64,000 nt of DNA. Source: an uncultured beta proteobacterium. Its GTDB lineage: Bacteria > Pseudomonadota > Gammaproteobacteria > Burkholderiales > SG8-41. Within the stretch, counting starts at the first letter, position 1. Every line of letters starts with the position of its first letter. Positions 25,162-33,685 of this stretch are shown here, piece after piece. The translations under genes were made by a program, and so were the position numbers. The stretch lies in NCBI GenBank assembly GCA_902825845.1, contig CADECM010000003.1, forward strand, positions 1-64,000. Reading direction: 5' to 3'. The notes below the pieces were generated by a model. That model did not search any database. It was not told the DNA's origin and was given only the letters and a program-made list of their open reading frames with translations.

Positions 25162-25180
25162 TGTAGGTCTTTTTCCTACA
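25162..25180. promoter_or_regulatory. Palindrome in the flhD upstream region
   Basis: TGTAGG, 7 bases (TCTTTTT), CCTACA. Perfect 6-bp arms, 123 bases before the flhD start. It resembles the GacA-type box TGTAAG-N6-CTTACA bound by a NarL-family regulator, with altered fifth positions and one more spacer base. A NarL-family regulator is encoded at 53070. Confidence 0.45.
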
Positions 25181-25302
25181 CGCGCCGCGGACGGCGGCCT
25201 ACGCATTTCGCAGACCTTGTCGGATTCAAGAAAAACGGCTGTGCGCCGATCATGGCCCCACGACAAACGGCCCGCACCCGGGCAACACTGATGGGGATAA
25301 AC

Positions 25303-25611
25303 ATGGATACGTTGCTGGAAGAGATTCGCGAAACCAATCTGTCTTATCTGATGCTGGCGCAGAGCATGATCCGCAAGGACCGCGCGCAGGCGTTGTACCG
25401 CCTGGGCATCAGCGGCGACGTCGCCGACGTGATCGACGCGCTGACGCCGGGCCAGCTGGTCAAGGCCGCGGGTTCGAACATGCTGATGTGCCGCTTCCGT
25501 TTCGACGACAAGATGGTATGGAATCTGATCACCAGCCACGGCGCCGATGTGCAGGCCAAGCGCACGCACGCGGGTATTCTGATGTCGGGCAACCTGGCGG
25601 AGGTGATCTAA
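25303..25611 (+). CDS. flhD: Flagellar master regulator subunit FlhD
   Basis: 102 aa from ATG 25303, with GGGGA about 6 bases ahead. Starts MDTLLEEIRETNLSYLMLAQ, the FlhD signature, with the helical dimerisation region after it. With FlhC forms the hexameric activator of early flagellar operons. The stop codon abuts the flhC start. The open frame extends 98 codons upstream but those are not FlhD-like. Confidence 0.95.
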   Translation: MDTLLEEIRETNLSYLMLAQSMIRKDRAQALYRLGISGDVADVIDALTPGQLVKAAGSNMLMCRFRFDDKMVWNLITSHGADVQAKRTHAGILMSGNLAEVI

Positions 25612-26163
25612 ATGGTACGCACCAAGAGCATCGAAGCCGAAGGCCGGGAAATCGAACGCGCCGCGGCGCTGGTCAAGCTGGGCGCGCGCCTGCAACTGCT
25701 GGAAGCGGAAACCAAGCTGTCGCGCGAACGTCTGCTGCGCCTGTACAAGGAAGTGCACAAGAAATCGCCGCCCAAGGGCATGCTGCCGTTTTCCACCGAC
25801 TGGTTCATGAGCTGGCAACCGAACACCCACGCCTCGATGTTCCTCAATATTTACGAGTACCTCACCAAGGCGTCCGATCTGGACGACGTGGACGCGCTGG
25901 TGAAGAGCTATCAGTTGTACCAGGAACAACTCAAGGTGCTGGATCTGCCGGAAGTGCTGTCGATTACCCGCGCCTGGCGCCTGGTGAAGTTTGTCGACTC
26001 GGGCATGCTCACGCTCAAACCCTGCACCAAGTGCGAGGGCTTGTTCGTGGTGCATACGCTGGACCTGCACGAACATTTCGTGTGCGGCCTGTGCCATATG
26101 CCGGCGCGTGCCGGCAAGAGCGCCCACGCGCTGGCAAGCGCCGCCGCCGAAGCGGCGAACTAG
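25612..26163 (+). CDS. flhC: Flagellar master regulator subunit FlhC
   Basis: 183 aa. DNA-binding partner of FlhD. The four zinc-binding cysteines are present in KPCTKCEGL and FVCGLCHMP near the C-terminus. WFMSWQPNTHASMFLNIYEY is a family block. Begins at the base after the flhD stop. Confidence 0.97.
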   Translation: MVRTKSIEAEGREIERAAALVKLGARLQLLEAETKLSRERLLRLYKEVHKKSPPKGMLPFSTDWFMSWQPNTHASMFLNIYEYLTKASDLDDVDALVKSYQLYQEQLKVLDLPEVLSITRAWRLVKFVDSGMLTLKPCTKCEGLFVVHTLDLHEHFVCGLCHMPARAGKSAHALASAAAEAAN

Positions 26164-26194
26164 CCGCGCCGGTTTGTCGTGTAGCCCCATGTGT

Positions 26195-26225
26195 GGCGCC
26201 GGCCCGTGAACGCGGGACCGGTGCC
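26195..26225 (+). terminator. GC-rich hairpin after flhC
   Basis: GGCGCCGGCCCG pairs with CGGG-A-CCGGTGCC (one bulge, one G-T pair). It starts 32 bases after the flhC stop. No T run follows, so it is more likely a stabilising or partial stop structure before motA than a full terminator. Confidence 0.4.
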
Positions 26226-26404
26226 GCGGGTGATGGCGGCAATGCGGCGAATAGAGCGGTTTATCGGCCTCGATTCGAGGCTTTCAGACTCAAGAGGCCG
26301 CGCCACTTGCCGTAAAGAAGGGCATTGGCGCCAGTCCATGGCTATTGCATGCAAAACGACCGTCAAAGCTGGGATTAGAACGGCGAATCAAGAAAGGACG
26401 ACAA

Positions 26405-27265
26405 GTGCTTGTCATCGTGGGATATCTGGTGGTGTGCGGTTCGGTGTTCGGCGGCTATGCGCTTGCCGGCGGTCATCTGGCCGCGCTGTTTCAGCCGCTT
26501 GAGCTGCTGATGATTGGCGGTGCCGGTCTTGGCGCGTTCATCGTCGGCAATTCGCCCAAAATTCTCAAGGCAACGCTGGCGGCGCTGCCCTCCGTCTTGA
26601 AAGGCTCCAAGTACACCAAGGCGCGCTACATGGAGTTGCTGACCATGCTCTATGCAATTCTGACCAAGGTGCGCAAGGAAGGCCTGGTGTCAGTTGAAAA
26701 GGACATCGACAAGCCGGAAGACAGTCCGCTGTTTTCCGCTTATCCCGAGCTGCTGTCGGATCACCACCTGATTGAATTCGTTACCGACTACCTGCGCTTG
26801 ATGGTCAGCGGCAATCTGAATGCCCACGAAATTTCAGATCTGATGGACGCGGAAATGGAAGCGCATCACCACGAAGGCGGTATTCCCGCTTCGGTGGTCG
26901 CCAAAACCGCGGACGGCTTGCCGGCTTTTGGTATCGTGGCGGCGGTGATGGGCGTGGTGCATACCATGGGTTCGGTGGGCCGGCCGCCGGCCGAACTGGG
27001 TGAGATGATTGCGCACGCGCTGGTCGGCACCTTCCTTGGCATTTTGCTGGCATACGGTTTCGTCGCTCCGCTGGCGAGCGTACTGGAACAAAAGTTGGCG
27101 GAGGCGAGCAAGGAATTCGAATGCGTCAAGGTTACGTTGCTGGCTTCGCTGAATGGCTATGCGCCGTCGCTGGCGGTGGAATTCGGCCGCAAGGTGCTGT
27201 ACTCGACCGAGCGTCCAGGCTTCACCGAACTCGAAGAACACGTCAAGCAGTCCAAATCGAAATAA
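26405..27265 (+). CDS. motA: Flagellar motor stator protein MotA
   Basis: 286 aa from GTG 26405, chosen because AAAGGA precedes it and the family begins at this point (VLVIVGYLVVCGSVFGGY). Four TM helices; the proton-channel and cytoplasmic loop regions are complete (GLPAFGIVAAVMGVVHTMGS; LVGTFLGILLAYGFVAPLAS). Forms the proton-driven stator with MotB. Confidence 0.96.
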   Translation: MLVIVGYLVVCGSVFGGYALAGGHLAALFQPLELLMIGGAGLGAFIVGNSPKILKATLAALPSVLKGSKYTKARYMELLTMLYAILTKVRKEGLVSVEKDIDKPEDSPLFSAYPELLSDHHLIEFVTDYLRLMVSGNLNAHEISDLMDAEMEAHHHEGGIPASVVAKTADGLPAFGIVAAVMGVVHTMGSVGRPPAELGEMIAHALVGTFLGILLAYGFVAPLASVLEQKLAEASKEFECVKVTLLASLNGYAPSLAVEFGRKVLYSTERPGFTELEEHVKQSKSK

Positions 27266-27277
27266 GGCGCGGCGGCC

Positions 27278-28270
27278 ATGGCAGCGGCAAAAGGCAAGGG
27301 TGACAAGGCGCCCATCATTATCAAGAAGGTCAAGAAGGGCGGCCACGGCGGACATCATGGCGGCGCATGGAAAATTGCGTATGCCGACTTCGTGACCGCG
27401 ATGATGGCGTTCTTTTTGCTGATGTGGCTGCTGGGGTCGACCACCAAGGGCGATCTGAACGGCATCTCAGACTATTTCCAGACCCCGCTGAAAGTGGCGC
27501 TGTCGGGCGGCTCCGGCGCGGGCGATGCCACCTCCATCATCAAGGGCGGCGGCAACGATCTGACCAAGGTCACCGGCCAGGTGCGCAACGGCTCGGAACC
27601 GGAAAAACGCTCGATGATGAAAGCCGCCAAGGCGGAAATCGAGCGCAACGAGCGCGTGCAACTGGAAAAGCTCAAGCAGAAGGTGGAGTCGATGCTCGCG
27701 GGTAACCGCAAGATCGAGGCCTTCAAATCCCAGATCAGGCTGGACATTACCAACGAAGGCTTGCGCATCCAGATCGTCGATGACCAGAATCGCCCGATGT
27801 TCGATATCGGCAGTTCGAATTTGAAAGACTATACGCGCGAGATTCTGCAGGAAATCGGCAAGGTGCTCGCCGAGGGCGAGCAAAAACTGTCGCTCGCCGG
27901 ACATACCGATGCCACCCCGTATGCGGGCGGCGAGAAAGGGTACAGCAACTGGGAGCTTTCCGCGGAACGCGCCAACGCGTCGCGCCGCCAGTTGATGCTC
28001 GCGGGTATCGATGAAGGCAAAATTGTGCGCGTGGTGGGGCTCGCCTCGTCGGTGCAACTGAACAAGGAGGATCCCAGGGATCCGTCCAATCGACGTATCA
28101 GCATCGTGGTGCTCAACCGCAAGGCCGAGCAAGCGCTGAAGCGCGACGGCAACACACTGGATGTCACCTCGGCCGCGGACCTGGACGGTGTCACTTCGCC
28201 GGCGCCCAACCCGGCATCTGCGCCGGCGCCCGCCGCGGCTGCGCCTTCCGCTACCGCGGATCGTAAATAG
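27278..28270 (+). CDS. motB: Flagellar motor stator protein MotB
   Basis: 330 aa. Basic N-terminus with a His/Gly stretch (KKGGHGGHHGGAWKIAYAD), one TM helix with the proton-carrying Asp37 (YADFVTAMMAFFLLMWLL), then a C-terminal OmpA-like peptidoglycan-binding domain (~200-285) with LAGHTDATPY. 12 bases after motA. Its stop codon directly abuts AT-rich motif B. Confidence 0.97.
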   Translation: MAAAKGKGDKAPIIIKKVKKGGHGGHHGGAWKIAYADFVTAMMAFFLLMWLLGSTTKGDLNGISDYFQTPLKVALSGGSGAGDATSIIKGGGNDLTKVTGQVRNGSEPEKRSMMKAAKAEIERNERVQLEKLKQKVESMLAGNRKIEAFKSQIRLDITNEGLRIQIVDDQNRPMFDIGSSNLKDYTREILQEIGKVLAEGEQKLSLAGHTDATPYAGGEKGYSNWELSAERANASRRQLMLAGIDEGKIVRVVGLASSVQLNKEDPRDPSNRRISIVVLNRKAEQALKRDGNTLDVTSAADLDGVTSPAPNPASAPAPAAAAPSATADRK

Positions 28271-28298
28271 TTGTTTAAAATCAATAAGTTATAAATAA
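28271..28298 (+). repeat. AT-rich dispersed motif, copy B
   Basis: TTGTTTAAAATCAATAAGTT then ATAAATAA, 26 of 28 identical to copy A. It contains a perfect IHF consensus (AATCAATAAGTTA). It fills exactly the 28 bases between the stop codons of motB and the convergent methyltransferase gene. Confidence 0.7.
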
Positions 28299-29030
28299 TC
28301 AATCGATGCGCCGAAAAGGCGCCTGATACAGCCAAACGCGCCGCCCGTCGGCGCACTGCAGTATCTGCTGCGGCCGCAGTGCCGGCGCCGCGAATTCCAG
28401 ACTTGCCAGCCAGGCGCCGCGGGGCAATTCGCGTGCCGCTTTCTCGGTGGCGCGCGGCATGCTCTCCGGGCGCTGAAACAGATACACCAGATCGAACGCC
28501 GACCAGTCGGCGGCCCAGATGTCGGCGCGCCGCACGCGCGCGAAGCGGCAGCGCAGCGCGCACACCATACGCAGTGGCCAGCTCCACTCGATGCCCTCGA
28601 TACACGCGTCGGGATACTCACGGTGCAGTTCGCGCAAGCCGTCGCCGATGCCGCAGCCGGCATCGATGACGCGTGCGCGGGCCGGCAAGGGCGCCAGCGC
28701 CGCCAGCCCGCGCAGTGCTCCGGACGGGGTGGGAAACAAGGGCGCGTCGCGCCAGGCGTTGATGGGATACAACAGCAACAGCAGCGCCAGTGGCGCCAGC
28801 CATGTCCACGCCGGCACGCTGCCCGCCACGCCGCTGGCGAACAGGGACAGCGGAAATCCCGCAACAATGAATACGCGCCGCCACGGCGTGCTACCCCACA
28901 GGCACAGCGGCACGCCGAGCGCGCTCGCCGCCAGCAGTGAAAGCCAGGGCGCAACGCCCGCGGCCGCAAGAGCGGCAAAGGCAAGCCAGGCGATGCCCCA
29001 GGCGAGGAGGGCGGGCAACGGCCATTTCAT
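28299..29030 (-). CDS. Membrane-anchored class I SAM methyltransferase
   Basis: 243 aa from ATG 29030 (a start 11 codons further up is possible). Three or four hydrophobic segments (~1-90) are followed by a soluble domain with SAM-binding motif I VIDAGCGIGDGL and an acidic post-motif (IEGIEWSWPL). Substrate unknown. Convergent with motB and not evidently flagellar. Confidence 0.75.
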   Translation of the reverse strand: MKWPLPALLAWGIAWLAFAALAAAGVAPWLSLLAASALGVPLCLWGSTPWRRVFIVAGFPLSLFASGVAGSVPAWTWLAPLALLLLLYPINAWRDAPLFPTPSGALRGLAALAPLPARARVIDAGCGIGDGLRELHREYPDACIEGIEWSWPLRMVCALRCRFARVRRADIWAADWSAFDLVYLFQRPESMPRATEKAARELPRGAWLASLEFAAPALRPQQILQCADGRRVWLYQAPFRRID

Positions 29031-29260
29031 GGCAGGCGCAGTCCCGCGCGTGCCCGGATGCAAAAGAAACCTGGATGAACCATAAGGCGCGACGCGCGCA
29101 AAAAAGGCGCATCTTAGCCCAATGGGTGGCGTGCGGATATCAGCGGCCCTGCCGCCGGAGAGCCGCGCCCGGGGTGTCGGGCAGCCCGCCAGACTTGACC
29201 TGACCGGCTGCCAGGCGAGGCGTGTGCGCTGAGCGGCCGAGTCGCCGACGCGCCGCGGGG

Positions 29261-29590
29261 CTACTGCGCCTGAATTGAGGTCAGCACGTCGGCGTAGCGC
29301 GCGTAGAGATCAAGCGTTGCCGGGCTGAGTGTCAACGTAATCATGCGCGCGTCCTTGCCATGCGCGTCAGCCAGGATTGCGCCGAAACGCCGCAGCATGG
29401 CAAGGCGGCGGCTTACGGTTGCAAACGATGCGCTGACTTCCAGATACAGTTGTTTGAGCAACAGCCGATCTCCCCGTTCCTGATGCAGACCGACGACGTG
29501 GACAATGTCGAAGTCCACGCGCGTACGCAGGAAGGCGAGGTGGGCTCTTTCGAACGCACGGATCTGCGCCAGACTGGCAAAAATTTTCAT
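29261..29590 (-). CDS. Small winged-helix-like protein of unknown function
   Basis: 109 aa. The middle (LLLKQLYLEVSASFATVSRRLAMLRRFGAI) reads like the helix-turn-helix of a MarR/winged-helix protein with the wing after it (KDARMITLTLSPATLDLY). It is short for a full MarR protein. It lies alone between the methyltransferase and the degenerate receiver/kinase gene. No target can be named. Confidence 0.65.
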   Translation of the reverse strand: MKIFASLAQIRAFERAHLAFLRTRVDFDIVHVVGLHQERGDRLLLKQLYLEVSASFATVSRRLAMLRRFGAILADAHGKDARMITLTLSPATLDLYARYADVLTSIQAQ

Positions 29591-29837
29591 CGGAAATGTT
29601 GGATCGTGTGGTTTGGGTTCTCATTGCAGGTATCGGCAGATTCGGGTCATTCTTGATGGTCAAAGCCATGCCCATTTTTCAATATCAATTTGATGATGAT
29701 TTTTTGTTGATAGGGCCGGCGCATTCAGGCAATACTCACGCCGTCGGCACGCCTGTGATCATTTTCAATAACGCCAAGATCGCGGGTCGTCAAAGCGTGC
29801 GTTTACGCGGTTGACACGCCATTTTTGGATAATTCCG

Positions 29838-30941
29838 GTGCCCCCCGTACGGGCGCTGGGTCACACAGATCGCAACTTGCCAGAAGCCAAACCATCGGGC
29901 GCGCCGCTGCTGCGCCTGCTTTTTGTCGATAACGCGCAGACCGACTACACGCTGCTGGCGCGGTATATCGAGGTCGGCGGCTACCGGCTGCAGTCGGCGC
30001 GCGTGGAGACAGCGGCGCAGATGCGCGACGCCCTGTCCGGCGGCGGCTGGGACGCGGTCATCTCCGAGCTTGATCTGCCCGGATTTCCCCTCGCCGACGT
30101 GCTTCAGGTGTTGCGTGATGGCGACTTTGATACGCCGTTCATCGTCGTCACCGGCACCGGGGATGAAGACGCGGCCGCGGATGCGCTGGTCGCCGGGGCT
30201 GACGACTACGTTTCCAAGTCGCGGCTGGCGCGCTTGGTGCCGGCGCTCAGGCGCGTCATGGCGACTGCCGCCGCAAAAGGGCGCGAGCGGACGGAGCATG
30301 CCCGGCTGCGCCTGTTGCAGTCGCATCTCGATCACGTCGACGATGTGCGGGCGATCGCCCGCGATGTGCACGATAACTTTGGCGAACTGATGGCGGAACT
30401 CGCCCCCGGCTTGGGCTGGTTTGCCGAACACGCCGCCGATGATGCCGCGCGGGCGCAAGTGCACGGCATGCAACAGGCGCTGGAGCGCGCGCGCGCGCGG
30501 GCGGAGCGCAGTGTGCGCGCGTTGCGGCCACCGTTGTTCGAACTGGGCATGGCGCGCGCCTTGCAGTCGCTGGCGCAGAGTATCCTGCCGCGGCATGGCA
30601 TTGCCTTCGAGTGCGTGTCGCGCCCGGCTCTGGTCGCGCTCGACGATGCCTCGTTTTTCGCGATGTATCGCGTGTGTCAGGCGTCGCTGCTGATGTTCGC
30701 CCGCCGCGGGCGCACCCGATCCCTGCGCATCGCGGTGTTGGCGCAGGCAGACACGGTCACGCTGGAAGTCGCTGATGATGGCGCGGATCGCGGCGACCAT
30801 GGTTTTTCCAGCGCCGCGTCGCGTGATCTGCGTGATTTGCGCGAGGTGGCGGGCGCACTCGGTGGTGTGCTGGAAATCAGCAGCGGCCCGAGCCATGGCA
30901 CCCGCGTCATCCTGTCGTTGCCGCTGGCCGCGGGACCCTGA
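29838..30941 (+). CDS. Degenerate receiver plus histidine kinase-like protein
   Basis: 367 aa from GTG 29838 (GGAT ahead; a TTG nine codons upstream is an alternative). Paralogue of the receiver-kinase at 53711-54766, alignable throughout. Receiver: the phosphoacceptor Asp is Glu (AVISELDLPGF versus VVISDHNLPEF) and the acidic pocket is altered (FVDNAQ versus FVEDSP). Kinase: the phospho-His is kept (ARDVHDNFGEL), but the N-box (CQASLLMFARR versus CQEALTNIAKH) and the G2 glycines (SRDLRDLREVAGAL versus GLLGMRERAAAL) are lost, so ATP binding is unlikely. No response regulator gene is next to it. Probably a non-catalytic signalling protein. Confidence 0.8.
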   Translation: MPPVRALGHTDRNLPEAKPSGAPLLRLLFVDNAQTDYTLLARYIEVGGYRLQSARVETAAQMRDALSGGGWDAVISELDLPGFPLADVLQVLRDGDFDTPFIVVTGTGDEDAAADALVAGADDYVSKSRLARLVPALRRVMATAAAKGRERTEHARLRLLQSHLDHVDDVRAIARDVHDNFGELMAELAPGLGWFAEHAADDAARAQVHGMQQALERARARAERSVRALRPPLFELGMARALQSLAQSILPRHGIAFECVSRPALVALDDASFFAMYRVCQASLLMFARRGRTRSLRIAVLAQADTVTLEVADDGADRGDHGFSSAASRDLRDLREVAGALGGVLEISSGPSHGTRVILSLPLAAGP

Positions 30942-31031
30942 ACGCGCGCTACCGCCGACTCCCGCGGCTGCACGCCAGCGTGCCGCCAAAAACATGATTA
31001 AATCACGCCATCATCACGGGGGAGGCGGGTC

Positions 31032-32183
31032 ATGAGAGTATTTCCCAGTATCGAAGACATGCGCGAGCACGCGCGGCGCAGGGTGCCAAAACCGTTCTTC
31101 GATTATGCCGACGCGGGGTCGTACTCGCAGCAGACGCTGCGCGCCAATCGCGCGGATCTGGAGCGCATCCTGCTACGCCAGCGGGTGATGGTCGACGTGG
31201 ATCGGCGCGATACCCGCGCCGCGATCCTCGGCGAGGCGGTGCCGGTGCCGCTGGCGCTGGGCCCGATCGGTCTCGGCGGCATGATGCATGGCGACGGCGA
31301 GATTCACGCCTGCCGCGCGGCGCAGGCCGCCGGCATTCCGTACACGCTCTCCACCATGTCGATCAACGCCATCGAGGACGTGGCGGAAGCGGTCGACAAA
31401 CCGTTCTGGTTCCAGCTCTATGTGATGCGCGACCGCGGCTTCATGCGCGAACTGCTGCAGCGCGCGCAGGCGGCCAGGTGCAGCGCGCTGATGCTCACGG
31501 TCGATTTGCAGGTGCTGGGCCAGCGCCATTGCGACGTGCGCAATGGCCTGACCGTGCCGCCGCGTATGAGCGTGCGCAATGTCATCGATATCTTGAGCAA
31601 GCCGGCGTGGGCATGGTCGATCCTCAACGGCAGGCGCAAGACGTTCGGCAACCTCGCCGGCCACGTCAAGGGCATGGACGGTGTCGCCTCGCTGTCGCAG
31701 TGGATCAGCAACCAGTTCGATCCGAGTCTGTCATGGAAGGACATAGACTGGATTCGCAGCCTGTGGCCGGGCAAGTTGATCCTCAAGGGCATCCTCGATG
31801 CCGACGATGCGCGGCTGGCGGTGAAGGCCGGCGCCACCGCGATCAGTGTGTCGAATCACGGCGGCCGGCAGCTGGACGGCGCGCCGTCGGCGATTTCCGC
31901 GCTGCCACGCGTGGTGCAGGCCGTGGGGTCTGATATCGAGGTGCTGTTCGACAGCGGCGTGCGCACCGGCGCCGACATTCTGCGGGCACTGGCGCTGGGC
32001 GCCCGCGCCTGCATTATCGGCCGCGCGTATATCTACGGACTGGGTGCGGGCGGCGAGGCGGGCGTGGCGCGCGCCATCGAGATTCTGCAAAAAGAACTCG
32101 ACGTCACCATGGCGCTGTGCGGCGTGCAGACCATCGGCGAAGTCGATCGCCGCGTGCTGGCGGGCGGTATCGAACACGGTTGA
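31032..32183 (+). CDS. FMN-dependent alpha-hydroxy acid oxidase/dehydrogenase
   Basis: 383 aa, family of L-lactate dehydrogenase (LldD), glycolate oxidase and mandelate dehydrogenase. Active-site signature SNHGGRQLD supplies His276 and Arg279; FMN-binding segments include FQLYVMRD and LFDSGVRTGADILRALALGA; the N-terminal FFDYADAGS motif is present. Oxidises a 2-hydroxy acid to the 2-oxo acid; L-lactate is most likely but not certain. A metabolic gene within a motility locus; AT-rich motif C follows the stop. Confidence 0.88.
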   Translation: MRVFPSIEDMREHARRRVPKPFFDYADAGSYSQQTLRANRADLERILLRQRVMVDVDRRDTRAAILGEAVPVPLALGPIGLGGMMHGDGEIHACRAAQAAGIPYTLSTMSINAIEDVAEAVDKPFWFQLYVMRDRGFMRELLQRAQAARCSALMLTVDLQVLGQRHCDVRNGLTVPPRMSVRNVIDILSKPAWAWSILNGRRKTFGNLAGHVKGMDGVASLSQWISNQFDPSLSWKDIDWIRSLWPGKLILKGILDADDARLAVKAGATAISVSNHGGRQLDGAPSAISALPRVVQAVGSDIEVLFDSGVRTGADILRALALGARACIIGRAYIYGLGAGGEAGVARAIEILQKELDVTMALCGVQTIGEVDRRVLAGGIEHG

Positions 32184-32190
32184 TTAAAAA

Positions 32191-32217
32191 CTGTTTAAAA
32201 ACAAATAGTTAAATTAT
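32191..32217 (+). repeat. AT-rich dispersed motif, copy C
   Basis: CTGTTTAAAAACAAATAGTT then AAATTAT: a diverged copy, one mismatch from the IHF consensus, 7 bases after the hydroxyacid oxidase stop. It and the sigma-28 promoter at 32379 are all I see in the 353-base gap before flhB. Confidence 0.45.
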
Positions 32218-32378
32218 TATTGCGGTGCGGAGGCATGTTCTTGCTAGCCCACTAACGTCGCTTGCTGCAAGTGCCGGCGGCGCAATGTGCGGCGTGCCTT
32301 TGTTGCGCGCGTAACGCCCACGGGCAAATCGCGCCTTTTCGGGTGCTGTTCCGTCTTTAGGCTGCACGGCCAGCGGCC

Positions 32379-32406
32379 TAAAGTCTGCGGTGTCAAATGC
32401 CGATAA
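32379..32406 (+). promoter_or_regulatory. Sigma-28 (FliA) promoter of the flhB-A-F-G-fliA operon
   Basis: TAAAGTCT, 12 bases, GCCGATAA: the -10 is perfect and the -35 has one mismatch. It lies 130 bases upstream of flhB. As fliA is the last gene of the operon, FliA would activate its own synthesis. Confidence 0.8.
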
Positions 32407-32536
32407 GCAGACGTTGCGATCCCGTCGCGCCCCGGCCGTGCGGCGAATCCATGAACACCGCCTGAATTCCCCGCTTTCTCCCCGGCTTGCTGCCCTCAAG
32501 TGCCATGAATAATGGCATCTCTCACAGAGGCAGTTT

Positions 32537-33685
32537 ATGGCCGACGATTCGGATCAGGAAAAAACCCTACCAGCAACGCCCAAGCGGCTAGCCGATACCC
32601 GCGAGGAGGGGCGTACCGCACGCTCGCCGGAACTCGCCGGGGCACTGGTATTGCTGTTTATCTCGGGCGCGGTTTGGCTCGGCGGTCCGGCGTGGATTGC
32701 GCAGTGGCGCCAATTTGTGCGGGCAGGCCTGCGCATGGGCCAGCGCGAAGCAATGGATGTGGCGCAGCCGACGCTGCGTCTGGCGGAATTGGCGTGGGAT
32801 GCATTGATCCTGTTTGCGCCGGTTGCGGGCATCGCTGCCGTGGCAGGCATCGGCGGCACGCTGGCGGTGGGCGGCTGGCTGTTCAGCCCCAACGCGTTGC
32901 AACTCAAATTCGAGCGCATGAATCCGATGTCGTTTTTCGGGCGCGTGTTTTCGCTGGCGGGGCTGGGTGAGCTGGGCAAAACCATCCTCAAGGCGCTGTT
33001 GATCGGCGCCGCGGGCGCATGGGCCGCGTGGCACTTCAAGGAGACCAGCGCCGGACTGGCAGTGACCGCCCTGCCGCAAGCGCTGAGCGCCACCGGCCAC
33101 ATGCTGCTGACGACGTTTTTGGCGCTGGTGTTGGCGATGGTGGTGATTGCCTCGATTGATGTGCCGTTCCAGTTGTGGCGCTTTCATTCCGGACTGCGCA
33201 TGAGTGCCGAGGAAGTGCACCGCGAACACAAGGAAGCCGAGGGCAATCCGCAGGTGAAGGGCCGCATCCGCCAGTTGCAGCGCGAGCTGGCCAAGCGCCG
33301 CATGATGCAGGAAGTGCCCAAGGCCGACGTGATTGTCACCAACCCGACGCACTACGCGGTGGCGCTGGTGTATCGGGAAGGCAAAATGAATGCCCCGCGC
33401 ATTGTCGCCAAGGGTGTCGATCAGGTGGCACAGGCGATTCGTGAACTCGGCGCCCTGCATAAGGTGCCGGTGCTGGAAGCGCCGCCGCTGGCGCGTGCCC
33501 TGTACGCGCATGGCGAAATCGACGCCGAGATTCCCACCGAATTGTACGGGGTGGTGGCGCAGGTGCTGGCGTGGGTGTTCCAGCTGCGCCGTCATCTGCA
33601 GGGCGAAGCCGAATTGCCGGCGATGCCGGATTCCCTGGATGTTCCCGCCGGCCTTGATCCGGCAGCCAAAGGAGTTGCCGCATGA
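32537..33685 (+). CDS. flhB: Flagellar export switch protein FlhB
   Basis: 382 aa. Four TM helices in the first ~215 residues, then the cytoplasmic domain with the self-cleavage site N269-P270-T271-H272 (VTNPTHYAVAL). Controls export specificity and interacts with FliK. A paralogue of its C-domain is at 20274-20564. Overlaps flhA by 4 bases. Confidence 0.97.
   Translation: MADDSDQEKTLPATPKRLADTREEGRTARSPELAGALVLLFISGAVWLGGPAWIAQWRQFVRAGLRMGQREAMDVAQPTLRLAELAWDALILFAPVAGIAAVAGIGGTLAVGGWLFSPNALQLKFERMNPMSFFGRVFSLAGLGELGKTILKALLIGAAGAWAAWHFKETSAGLAVTALPQALSATGHMLLTTFLALVLAMVVIASIDVPFQLWRFHSGLRMSAEEVHREHKEAEGNPQVKGRIRQLQRELAKRRMMQEVPKADVIVTNPTHYAVALVYREGKMNAPRIVAKGVDQVAQAIRELGALHKVPVLEAPPLARALYAHGEIDAEIPTELYGVVAQVLAWVFQLRRHLQGEAELPAMPDSLDVPAGLDPAAKGVAA

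Noticed and set aside
26261..26269. TTATCGGCC upstream of motA as a minus-strand sigma-28 -10 box.
   Set aside because: No matching -35 at 11-12 bases and it would transcribe antisense into flhC.
26383..26404. A sigma-28 promoter immediately upstream of motA.
   Set aside because: Best candidates (TCAAAGCT with GCGAATCA) miss too many consensus positions and overlap the ribosome site region.
29596..29814. 72-codon plus-strand reading frame between the winged-helix gene and the degenerate kinase.
   Set aside because: No ribosome site, no recognisable features, and it runs across the region upstream of the real gene.
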